64,000 nucleotides of DNA, taken from NCBI GenBank assembly GCA_026545225.1, contig CM048847.1:558001-622000 (forward strand), given 5' to 3'. Both the position numbers and the translations under genes were made by a program. This stretch comes from Cornus controversa (taxonomy: Eukaryota > Streptophyta > Magnoliopsida > Cornales > Cornaceae). Position 1 is the first letter of the stretch, and each line of letters begins with the position of its first letter. Positions 43,076-53,783 of the stretch are shown piece by piece. Under the pieces are notes generated by a model that ran no database searches, was not told the origin of the DNA, and was given only the letters and a program-made list of their open reading frames with translations.

Positions 43076-43104
43076 ATTATATATATATATAATATATATA
43101 TAAT
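43076..43104 (+). promoter_or_regulatory. Possible TATA region of the LTR promoter
   Basis: This short TATATA/AATATATATA run sits about 365 bp into the LTR. It is directly followed by a purine-rich and CpG-rich stretch like a transcribed leader. By position it is the best TATA candidate, but other TA runs upstream could serve, and no start site can be seen from sequence alone. Confidence 0.4.
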
Positions 43105-43154
43105 GTGTGGACCAAAAGAGTGATGAGAAGATAAAAGACCCAAGTGGGTCGGCT

Positions 43155-43219
43155 GAAGAAGAAAAGAAAGAAAAGAAAAGGAAAAAGAAAGAAAAGAAAA
43201 GAGGAGAGAGAAGGAGAAG
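43155..43219 (+). other. Uninterrupted 65-nt purine tract
   Basis: Every base from 43155 to 43219 on the plus strand is A or G. Most of the tract is AAAGA-type, turning to GAGAGA at its right end. It lies just after the presumed LTR promoter. Such tracts are common in leaders of plant LTRs and can form unusual structures, but no function is shown. Confidence 0.85.
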
Positions 43220-43254
43220 TCGGGGAGAGAGGGAAAGAGAGGCCGAGTGAGATC

Positions 43255-43760
43255 GGGGAGAGAGAAACCCGGGGAAGGAGGGGCCGCCGATCTCGGCGCC
43301 GGCGGTGGCGTGGCTGTCGGCGGGTTGCGGTGGCCGAAGGGGTTGAGGTGGCGTGCCGGTGAGCGTGATGGGCTCGGTTCGACCGAGCCGTTCGCGAAGG
43401 GGACTTCGGCTGGCCATCGGCGACGGTGGTGAGCAGCAGCGACGGGAGTTTCTGGGTCCGTCGGCGATGGGCTCGGTTCACGGCAGTGGCTGAGTTTTGG
43501 GTTTCTTCTCGGCGACCGTGGTGGTAACGATTGGGGCTTGCTCGGCCGTGTATGGTGGTCCGACTTGGAGCTCCGATCGACGACCGACAGAGGCTCGCGG
43601 TGGTCCGCAGGCAGTGGGGGTTCTCGGCTGTTGCAGCTGGGTTCGACGGAGGTCCTTCTTGGGCTTGGCCCGAGCCGACTGATGGGTTATTCCAGGGGGA
43701 TTTTCCTTGGTTGTTTCCGGTGAGGTTTGGGTGTTCACGGGTTCGGGATAGCAGCAGTAG
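43255..43760. other. CpG-rich core of the LTR
   Basis: This is a GC-rich stretch with many CG dinucleotides (GGGGCCGCCGATCTCGG and similar), in clear contrast with the AT-rich DNA on both sides. Its composition opens frames on both strands, the longest about 260 codons on the minus strand extending through it. Those translations are low-complexity Pro/Ser/Arg sequence with no domain I recognise. I treat the region as a transcribed leader within the LTR, not as a gene. Confidence 0.7.
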
Positions 43761-44340
43761 TGGCTGCCACGGTTGGGTTGTGTTTGGATGGTTGGCTGTG
43801 GATTTTGTTTGGTGATTCATAATGTTTGGGTCAGCCATTAATGGCTGTGAATTGTTCATGGAGCTTCAATGGGCTGGTTTGCATGGTTTTTGCTTGGGGT
43901 TGATGATGGTGGGGGTGACCATGGTTGATGGGCTATCATAGTTGATAGTGAGTATATGGAGTTCAGCTATGGGGCCTTGGCAGCCATGTGGAGATTTCTC
44001 ACGGTTTGGGTATCAATGGAATTGGCCCCATGACAGTAAATAGTTCAGCTGGGTTGGGCTTCCATATTAGGTTTGGTTGATGTGAATTGGGCCTCAAGTT
44101 GATTAAATTGGGCAAGTGGGATAAGCATGGTTTATGAAGCAAGTTTAGAGTAATGAATTGGACCTTAGAATTGGGTCAATTTAAACGAAGGTTCAGTTGA
44201 ATCAGTTGGGTGGGTTTTGACACAGAACTGGACCGGACCTGGAAGAGGACCGCTTTACAGGCACAGACCGGTTGAGAGCTGGACCTAAGGCAAGTTGATT
44301 CTTGCCTCTATCTCATACAGATATTTTATGTATGTTGAGT
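43761..44340. other. Middle LTR segment without recognisable feature
   Basis: This is a G- and T-rich stretch with repeated TTGGG words (GGGTTGGGCTTCC, TTGAATCAGTTGGG). It also has a cluster of GGACCGG words around 44228-44290 that echoes the GACCGG words at the LTR start. I see no coding sequence and no clear repeat here. Confidence 0.6.
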
Positions 44341-45380
44341 AATTTACATAGGTCTCAATTTAATCATATGTGATATGTGTATATACATATATATGTAGGC
44401 GCTTATATATATGTGTGTATAGGGAATGTGGCATATACATGGGATGTGAGAGGATATACATATGAGTGTGTGTATATATATGTATGTGCGGATTTGGGAA
44501 GCGATAACATGTTAGATTAATCGCCTATTTGCATTGTTATATGCATGTATGTATAGATTAAAGTCTATGGAAAGTATGCTAAATAATACCTGTTTAGCTC
44601 TGTGTTGTCTTGTATGCATATGTGGTTCTTATGCATGGTGTTCAGGAAGTATATATATGTATGTGATTATATATATATATGGTTGCAGCGGTAGAAATGC
44701 ATGCTAAGCATGAATTTACTTTTGGCGAGTATTTGAAAAGCATGAAATGTGCTAAGTGCTTTATATGTTCTTGATACATATGTGGGTGGTGTAACGTATA
44801 TATGTGTATATATATATTGTGATTAGAATGCATGTTAGCTACCTGTAGTGAATACATGCATTGAATGAGAGCATGACTGTATTTATGCTAGCGTAGGTGC
44901 ATATGTGATTTATATGCATGATTTGACATGTACGTGATTACATGTGGGTTTACGGGAATGAAATGCATGCTATCTGTTTATAGAAAATGCATGCATGGGT
45001 TATAGCATGATAAATAAGTGCTAGGGTTGAAATTGTTGGCATATGTGATGTGTTATGCGGGTATTGAACATATATGTGCTATATGTGTTGGGATGTGATG
45101 AGAAGCATGTTAGATACTTCTTTTTAGTATTCAGAAGCATGGGTTGAAGCATGAAAGTATTATGCTGTGTATATATGCATCCATATCGTATGTATAGGAG
45201 GGAAATGACACATACGAGGTTGTACGTGGGTTTACATGTATAGGTAATTATATGTGTGGTTATGCGGAGACGGAATGTACACTATGTTTTCTTAAAACTA
45301 GCTTGTACATTGTGAAGCACAAAAATTGAATGCTTAGTGTTTATATGTTTGAAATGCATATATGGGGCCGTTGTGAGGAA
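44341..45380. repeat. ATGCAT/ATATG-rich zone of the LTR
   Basis: About 1 kb is dense in ATGCATG, GCATATGTG and TATATGTG words without a fixed period. The same kind of sequence, reverse complemented, occupies about 63010-63420 of the second element at the matching place in the order of parts. This supports kinship of the two. Confidence 0.7.
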
Positions 45381-45399
45381 ACGGGGAAGTGTGGTTGAA

Positions 45400-45786
45400 T
45401 TACCTAGAGTAGGTTAACACTCGGGTATGGTTGTGGTCATAAAGTAGGCAAATCACCCAGAGTAGGTCAATACTCGGTCACGGTGAGGGCGTTGGAGCGG
45501 TTATGTCACCTTGGAGTAGGTAAATACTCGGTGACAGTGGTCTATCCACCTTGGAGTAGGTAAATACTCGGTGGCGGTGCTGATATGGTCTAACCACCTT
45601 GAACCATCTAAGACTCGGTGACGGTGCTGATATGGTCTAATCATCTTGAGTCAAAATAAGCTCAGTGGCGGTGCTGATATGGTCTAACCACTTCGAGTTA
45701 CCCAATACTCGGTGACGGTGCTGATATGGTCTAATCACCTTGAGTAGACAAATAATTGGTGACGGTGCTGATATGGTCTAATCACC
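45400..45786. repeat. Tandem repeat of 47 bp inside the LTR
   Basis: GGTGCTGATATGGTCTAA starts at 45576, 45623, 45670, 45717 and 45764, an exact 47-bp period. Each unit then carries CACCTTGAGT-like and AATACTCGGTGAC-like sequence. To the left, degenerate copies of the second half recur at shorter spacing, for example CACCTTGGAGTAGG at 45507 and 45547, and back to about 45400. Sub-terminal tandem repeats are common in long plant LTRs. Confidence 0.9.
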
Positions 45787-46673
45787 AATGGGCAAACCAA
45801 AATATTGCCCCGAAAGTATGACGTTGGCGAAGTAGGTCAAGGTCATAGGATGGTTATCGGAGTTGTCCTAGGTCACATGATCCTCGGAGCGGGCCAATCA
45901 TGTGGGGTATCGGATGAGGACCGAGGGTGAGAGTATGTGCAAGCTTTGATGCTTGTCTTATGTATCGGATTATGACCGTGGAAGGTGAAAAATACCTTTA
46001 TGCTTATGTGTTTATCTGTTAAGCAGGTTTTCCTGTTTAAATGCATCTTCATTGCATTTGGGATTGCTACTTGTCGAGTAGGAAATGTGGTAGATGATTT
46101 ACATTGGTCATGTAAATGCTTTGACATGTATGTTCTATATACATATCGGTGCTGAATGTTTACTGCTTTCAAGCATGTTGAAAACGATTTCAAAAACCAT
46201 ATATAGTGGATTTTGTATGTTCATATGTGCTAGAGTAGCCATATACATCATTGGTTCATGCATGCTAGGTGGGGCATGGTCTTAAATATTGTGATATATT
46301 TAAGTGCATAAGTATATTTTTTAGAAAATGTGAGGATCGACCTGCTGCAGCAGTGATAGTATGGTTCTACATACCTTGTTGGGCCTTTGAGCTCACCCCC
46401 TCCCAGGTTTTGCAGGTGTTGCTGGTTTTGGAGTCAATTGGGGAAACTGATAGCACCAGTTACAGAGGTAGTAATTAGATTCCTTAGAATCTAATTTATG
46501 TTCAGGATTTTGGATAGATAGATGTATTACATTTGGATTAAATGTATGAGGCAATTACGTAGATTCAGTTCCTTTAGTTGTATTTTATTCATGTGATGTA
46601 TGTATTTAATACGGACATTCAAGGACTGAGGCATGTATATTTATGATTGAATTATGCATGTTGTAGAAATATT
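45787..46673. other. LTR segment with blocks shared with the second element
   Basis: The part at about 45845-45935 (TCACATGATCCTCGGAGCGG, CAATCATGTGG, GGATGAGGACCGAG) matches the reverse complement of about 62650-62740. Over its best 50 bases there are about four differences. GAGCTCACCCC at 46389-46399 has its counterpart at 62439-62449. No open frame of note is present. Confidence 0.75.
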
Positions 46674-46753
46674 GGGGGGACACGGGCCCAGAAGTGTCCA
46701 TTTTTATTGTTTAGATATAAATGCTGGGGGGACACGTGCCCAGAAGTGTCCAT
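46674..46753. repeat. Two copies of a 28-bp hairpin-forming repeat near the LTR end
   Basis: Copies at 46674-46701 and 46726-46753 are spaced by 52 bp and differ at a single base (CACGGGCCC against CACGTGCCC). Each can fold back through GGACAC pairing with GTGTCC. They lie about 180-260 bp before the LTR end, where 3' end formation signals may sit. The role is unknown. Confidence 0.85.
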
Positions 46754-46930
46754 ATAAATTGTAAAGCAGGTATATCATGCCAGGAGCTGATTATTTAGAG
46801 TGGGTCATGCCCAATTTTTGTAAAAATGATAGGAAATTGAGGTTGCATGATCAGGTGGTGGTTAGAGCGTGAGGCTGATCTCACGGGGTTCACACCTCGG
46901 TTTCCGGGCCTCGGGAATCGGGGCGTGACA

Positions 46931-46935
46931 TTTCG
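46931..46935. repeat. Target site duplication, right copy (TTTCG)
   Basis: This is the direct repeat of 42707-42711. The satellite then continues with TTTGACCTGTCC exactly where it was left. Confidence 0.95.
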
Positions 46936-47959
46936 TTTGACCTGTCCTGATTCGAAAAGTCCAATCCACGTGAAATCGTGCCATACATAGAATTATACGT
47001 TGCATTATGCCTAATTCGACCGTGAGGACGTCCTGAATCGAAAATAGTAATTCCTTGCTGCACTCATGAATGATCACAACCGTATGGTGCTCTATGCCAA
47101 CTTCAACCATCTGGAAAAGTAAAAGAAACAATTCCCAAGCTATCGAGGATTTTAAATAAGTTTAGTTTGAGTTGTTCTGATTCAAAAACCCATTCCTTGA
47201 GAAGTCGTGCCATAATCAGAATCGTAAGTTTCTTTTTTCCAAATTAGACCATCAAAGCATCCAAAAGAAGTGACGAACATGTCAATCCGATCTTCATCAC
47301 AATCGTATGGTGCTTTGTTCCAAATTCGACCGTTTGGACATCTAAAGGAAACAATTTGTAAGCTACCAACCATTTTAAACTTGTTTCATTTGAGTTGTTT
47401 TGATTAGAAAACCACATTCCAAGAGAAGTCTTGCCATAATATTAATCGTACGCTGCTTTTTTCTAAATGAAACCATCAAAGGGTCCCAAAGAAACGACGA
47501 GCATGTCGATCCGATCTTCATCCATGTTTGTTTGAGTTGTTCTGAGTCAAAAAGAACAATTCCTTGCAATAACCAGGCATGACCACAACCGTATGGCGCT
47601 TTGTGCTAGAATTGACCATCTGGATGTCCAGAAGAATAGAGAATGACAACAACGGTTTTGAACTTGTTTCGTTTGACCTGTCCTGATTCGAAAAGTCCAA
47701 TCCACGTGAAATCGTGGCATACATAGAATTATACGTTGCTTTATGCGTAATTCGACCGTGAGGACGTCCTGAATCGAAAAGAGTAATTCCTTGCTGCACT
47801 CATGAATGATCACAACCGTATGGTGCTCTATGCCAACTTCAACCATCTGGACAAGTAAAAGAAACAATTCCCAAGATATCGATGATTTTAAACAAGTTTA
47901 GTTTCAGTTGTTCTGATTCAAAAACCCCATTGCTTGAGAAGTTGTGTCATAATCAGAAT

Positions 47960-50901
47960 CATAAGTTTCTTTTTTCCAAATTAGACCATCAAAGCATCCA
48001 AAAGAAGTGACGAACCTGTCAATCCGATCTTCATCACAACCGTATGGTGCTTTGTTCCAAATTTGACCGTTTCGACATCTAAAGGAAACAATTTGCAAGC
48101 TACCAACCATTTTAAACTTGTTTCATTTGAGTTGTTATGATTAGAAAACCACATTCCAAGAGAAGTCGTGCCATAATAGTAATCGTACGCTGCTTTTTTC
48201 TAAATGAAACCATCAAAGCGTCCCAAAGAAACGACGAGCATGTCGATCCGATCTTCATCCATGTCTGTTTGAGTTGTTCTGAGTCGAAAGAACTAATGCT
48301 TGCAATAATCAAGCATGACGACAACCGTATGGCGCTTTGTGCTAGAATTGACCATCTAGATGTCCAGAAAAATAGAGAATGACAACAACGGTTTCGAACT
48401 TATTTCGTTTGACTTGTCCTGATTCAAAAATTCTAATCCATGTGAAATCGTGCCATAGTTAGAATTATACGTTACTTTATGCCAAATTCAACCGTCAGGA
48501 CTTCCTGAATCAAAAAGAGTAATTCCATACTGCACCCATGAATGATCACAACCGTATGGTGCTCTATGCCAACTTCAACCATCTGGACAAGTAAAAGAAA
48601 CAATTCCCAAGCTATCGATGATTTTAAACAAGTTTAGTTTCAGTTGTTCTGATTCGAAAACCCTAGTCCTTGAGAAGTTGTGTCATAATCAGAATCGTAA
48701 GTTTCTTTTTTCCAAATTAGACCATGAAAGCATCCAAAAGAAGTGACGAACATGTCAATCCGATCTTCATCACAACCGTATGGTGCTTTGTTCCAAATTC
48801 GACCGTTTGGACATCTAAAGGAAACAATTAGCAAGCTCACAAGCATTTTAAACTTGTTTCATTTGAGTTGTTATGATTAGAAAACCACATTCCAAGAGAA
48901 GTCGTGCCATAATACTAATCGTACGCTGCTTTTTTCTAAATGAAACCATCAAAGGGTCCCAAAGAAAGGACGAGCATGTCGATCCGATATTCATCCATGT
49001 TTGTTTGAGTTGTTCTGAGTCGAAAGAACAATTGCTTGCTATAATCAGGCATGACGACAACCGTATGGTGCTTTGTGCTAGAATTGACCATCTGGATGTC
49101 CAGAAGAATAGAGAATGACAACAACGGTTTTGAACTTGTTTCGTTTGACCTGTCCTGATTCGAAAAGTCCAATCCACGTGAAATCGTGGCATACATAGAA
49201 TTATACGTTGCTTTATGCCTAATTCGACCGTGAGGACGTCCTGAATCGAAAAGAGTAATTCCTTGCTGCACTCATGAATGATCACAACCGTATGGTGCTC
49301 TATGCCAACTTCAACCATCTGGACAAGTAAAAGAAACAATTCCCAAGCTATCGATGATTTTAAACAAGTTTAGTTTGAGTTGTTCTGATTCAAAAACCCA
49401 TTCCTTGAGAAGTCGTGCCATAATCAGAATCATAAGTTTCTTTTTTCCAAATTAGACCATCAAAGCATCCAAAAGAAGTGACGAACCTGTCAATCCGATC
49501 TTCATCACAACCGTATGGTGCTTTGTTCCAAATTTGACCGTTTCGACATCTAAAGGAAACAATTTGCAAGCTACCAACCATTTTAAACTTGTTTCATTTG
49601 AGTTGTTATGATTAGAAAACCACATTCCAAGAGAAGTCGTGCCATAATAGTAATCGTACGCTGCTTTTTTCTAAATGAAACCATCAAAGCGTCCCAAAGA
49701 AACGACGAGCATGTCGATCCGATCTTCATCCATGTCTGTTTGAGTTGTTCTGAGTCGAAAGAACTAATGCTTGCAATAATCAAGCATGACGACAACCGTA
49801 TGGCGCTTTGTGCTAGAATTGACCATCTAGATGTCCAGAAAAATAGAGAATGACAACAACGGTTTCGAACTTATTTCGTTTGACTTGTCCTGATTCAAAA
49901 ATTCTAATCCATGTGAAATCGTGCCATAGTTAGAATTATACGTTACTTTATGCCAAATTCAACCGTCAGGACTTCCTGAATCAAAAAGAGTAATTCCATA
50001 CTGCACCCATGAATGATCACAACCGTATGGTGCTCTATGCCAACTTCAACCATCTGGACAAGTAAAAGAAACAATTCCCAAGCTATCGATGATTTTAAAC
50101 AAGTTTAGTTTCAGTTGTTCTGATTCGAAAACCCTAGTCCTTGAGAAGTTGTGTCATAATCAGAATCGTAAGTTTCTTTTTTCCAAATTAGACCATGAAA
50201 GCATCCAAAAGAAGTGACGAACATGTCAATCCGATCTTCATCACAACCGTATGGTGCTTTGTTCCAAATTCGACCGTTTGGACATCTAAAGGAAACAATT
50301 AGCAAGCTCACAAGCATTTTAAACTTGTTTCATTTGAGTTGTTATGATTAGAAAACCACATTCCAAGAGAAGTCGTGCCATAATACTAATCGTACGCTGC
50401 TTTTTTCTAAATGAAACCATCAAAGGGTCCCAAAGAAAGGACGAGCATGTCGATCCGATATTCATCCATGTTTGTTTGAGTTGTTCTGAGTCGAAAGAAC
50501 AATTGCTTGCTATAATCAGGCATGACGACAACCGTATGGTGCTTTGTGCTAGAATTGACCATCTGGATGTCCAGAAGAATAGAGAATGACAACAACGGTT
50601 TTGAACTTGTTTCGTTTGACCTGTCCTGATTCGAAAAGTCCAATCCACGTGAAATCGTGGCATACATAGAATTATACGTTGCTTTATGCCTAATTCGACC
50701 GTGAGGACGTCCTGAATCGAAAAGAGTAATTCCTTGCTGCACTCATGAATGATCACAACCGTATGGTGCTCTATGCCAACTTCAACCATCTGGACAAGTA
50801 AAAGAAACAATTCCCAAGCTATCGATGATTTTAAACAAGTTTAGTTTGAGTTGTTCTGATTCAAAAACCCATTCCTTGAGAAGTCGTGCCATAATCAGAA
50901 T
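47960..50901. repeat. Perfect-looking tandem duplication, 2 x 1471 bp
   Basis: 47960-49430 and 49431-50901 appear identical wherever I compared them. They share rare variants such as AATCATAAGTTTC, CAAATTTGACCG, GAACTTATTTCG, ATACGTTACTTTATGCC and ATCGTGGCATAC. The unit to the left of the first copy and the unit at the end of the second belong to different variants. The edges of the duplication can therefore be placed to within about 15 bp. Confidence 0.88.
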
Positions 50902-53783
50902 CGTAAGTTTCTTTTTTCCAAATTAGACCATCAAAGCATCCAAAAGAAGTGACGAACATGTCAATCCGATCTTCATCACAACCGTATGGTGCTTTGTTCC
51001 AAATTCGACCGTTTGGACATCTAAAGGAAACAATTAGCAAGCTACCAACCATTTTAAACTTGTTTCATTTGAGTTGTTTTGATTCAAAAACCGCATTCCA
51101 AGAGAAGTCGTGCCATAATACTAATCGTACGCTGCTTTTTGCAAAATGAAACCATCAAAGGGTCCCAAAGAAACGACGAGCATGTCGATCCGATATTCAT
51201 CCATGTTTGTTTGAGTTGTTCTGAGTCGAAAGAACAATTGCTTGCTATAATCAGGCATGACGACAACCGTATGGTGCTTTGTGCTAGAATTGACCATCTG
51301 GATGTCCAGAAGAATAGAGAATGACAACAACGGTTTTGAACTTGTTTCGTTTGACCTGTCCTGATTCGAAAAGTCCAATCCACGTGAAATCGTGCCATAC
51401 ATAGAATTATACGTTGCTTTATGCCTAATTCGACCGTGAGGACGTTCTGAATCGAAAAGAGTAATTTCTTGCTGCACCCATGAATGATCACAACCGTATG
51501 GTGCTCTATGCCAACTTCAACCATCTGGACAAGTAAAAGAAACAATTCCCAAGCTATCGATGATTTGAAACAAGTTTAGTTTAAGTTGTTCTGAGTCGAA
51601 AACCCCAGTCCTTGAGAAGTTGTGTCATAATCAGAATCGTAAGTTTCTTTTTTCCAAATTAGACCATCAAAGCATCCAAAAGAAGTGACGAACATGTCAA
51701 TCCGATCTTCATCACAACCGTATGGTGCTTTGTTCCAAATTCGACCGTTTCGACATCTAAAGGAAACAATTTGTAAGCTACCAACTATTTTAAACTTGTT
51801 TCATTTGAGTTGTTATGATTAGAAAACCACATTCCAAGAGAAGTCGTGGCATAATACTAATCGTACGCTGTTTTTTTGTAAATGAAACCATCAAAGCGTC
51901 CCAAAGAAACGACGAGCATGTCGATCCGATCTTCATCCATATTTGTTTGAGTTGTTTTGAGTCGAAAAGAACAATTCCTTGCAATAACCAGGCATGACCA
52001 CAATCGTGTGGTGCTTTGTCCTAGAATTGACCATCTGGATGTCCAGAAGAATAGAGAATGACAACAACGGTTTTGAACTTGTTTCGTTTGACCTGTCCTG
52101 ATTCGAAAAGTCCAATCCACGTGAAATCGTGCCATACATAGAATTATACGTTGCTTTATGCCTAATTCGACCGTGAGGACGTCCTGAATCGAAAAGAGTA
52201 ATTTCTTGCTGCACCCATGAATGATCACAACCGTATGGTGCTCTATGCCAACTTCAACCATCTGGACAAGTAAAAGAAACAATTCCCAAGCTATCGATGA
52301 TTTGAAACAAGTTTAGTTTGAGTTGTTCTGATTCAAAAACCCATTCCTTGAGAAGTCGTGCCATAATCAGAATCGTAAGTTTCTTTTTTCCAAATTAGAC
52401 CATCAAAGCATCCAAAAGAAGTGACGAACATGTCAATCCGATCTTCATCACAATCGTATGGTGCTTTGTTCCAAATTCGACCGTTTGGACATCTAAAGGA
52501 AACAATTTGTAAGCTACCAACCATTTTAAACTTGTTTCATTTGAGTTGTTTTGATTAGAAAACCACATTCCAAGAGAAGTCTTGCCATAATATTAATCGT
52601 ACGCTACTTTTTTCTAAACGAAACCATCAAAGGGTCCCAAAGAAACGACGAGGATGTCGATCCGATCTTCATCCATGTTTGTTTGAGTTGTTCTGAGTCA
52701 AAAAGAACAATTCCTTGCAATAACCAGGCATGACCACAACCGTATGGCGCTTTGTGCTAGAATTGACCATCTGGATGTCCAGAAAAATAGAGAATGACAA
52801 CAACGGTTTCGAACTTGTTTCGTTTGACTTGTCCTGATTCGAAAATTCCAATCCATGTGAAATCGTGCCATACTTAGAATTATACGTTGCTTTATGCCAA
52901 ATTCAACCGTCAGGACTTCCTGAATCAAAAAGAGTAATTCCATACTGCACCCATGAATGATCACAACCGTATGGTGCTCTATGCCAACTTCAACCATCTG
53001 GACAAGTAAAAGAAACAATTCCCAAGCTATCGATGATTTGAAACAAGTTTAGTTTGAGTTGTTCTGATTCAAAAACCCATTCCTTGAGAAGTCGTGCCAT
53101 AATCAGAATCGTAAGTTTCTTTTTTCCAAATTAGACCATCAAAGCATCCAAAAGAAGTGACGAACATGTCAATCCGATCTTCATCACAACCGTATGGTGC
53201 TTTGTTCCAAATTCGACCGTTTGGACATCTAAAGGAAACAATTAGCAAGCTACCAACCATTTTAAACTTGTTTCATTTGAGTTGTTTTGATTCAAAAACC
53301 GCATTCCAAGAGAAGTCGTGCCATAATACTAATCGTACGCTGCTTTTTTCAAAATGAAACCATCAAAGGGTCCCAAAGAAATGACGAGCATGTCGATCCG
53401 ATATTCATCCATGTTTGTTTGAGTTGTTCTGAGTCGAAAGAACAATTGCTTGCTATAATCAGGCATGACGACAACCGTATGGTGCTTTGTGCTAGAATTG
53501 ACCATCTGGATGTCCAGAAGAATAGAGAATGACAACAACGGTTTTGAACTTGTTTCGTTTGACCTGTCCTGATTCGAAAAGTCCAATCCACGTGAAATCG
53601 TGCCATACATAGAATTATACGTTGCTTTATGCCTAATTCGACCGTGAGGACGTCCTGAATCGAAAAGAGTAATTTCTTGCTGCACCCATGAATGATCACA
53701 ACCGTATGGTGCTCTATGCCAACTTCAACCATCTGGACAAGTAAAAGAAACAATTCCCAAGCTATCGATGATTTGAAACAAGT

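Larger units (their letters stand above)
42712..46930 (+). mobile_element. Solo LTR of a long-LTR retrotransposon (4219 bp)
   Basis: The insertion starts with TGTAAGGACC, ends with GGGGCGTGACA and is bracketed by TTTCG. A 5-bp duplication and TG...CA ends are the hallmark of LTR retrotransposon integration. I found no repeat of the left terminus inside it and no gag, protease, reverse transcriptase or integrase. It is therefore best read as a single LTR left by LTR-LTR recombination. A short non-autonomous element is less likely, because paired terminal repeats are absent. LTRs of this length occur in plant Ty3/gypsy lineages such as Tekay/Del and Tat/Ogre, but without coding DNA the lineage stays open. 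Orientation is set by the promoter-like AT zone on the left and by homology with the element at 61335. The clean duplication and the many surviving CpG sites suggest a fairly young insertion. Confidence 0.85.

Noticed and set aside
42799-43104. AT-rich tracts as a replication origin or matrix attachment site
   Set aside because: Plain (TA)n tracts in an LTR explain them. There is no independent evidence.
43144-43815. Plus-strand frames of 61-94 codons in the CpG-rich core
   Set aside because: Several mutually overlapping frames in biased sequence, with no domain and no gene-like context.
43007-43859. Minus-strand frames of 136 and 260 codons in the LTR
   Set aside because: They arise from CpG-rich and simple sequence, give Pro/Ser/Arg-rich low-complexity translations, and run antisense to the presumed LTR transcript.
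42712-46930. Complete non-autonomous element with its own two LTRs
   Set aside because: No direct repeat of the left terminal sequence was found inside or at the right end, and no primer-binding or polypurine site could be placed between two LTRs.
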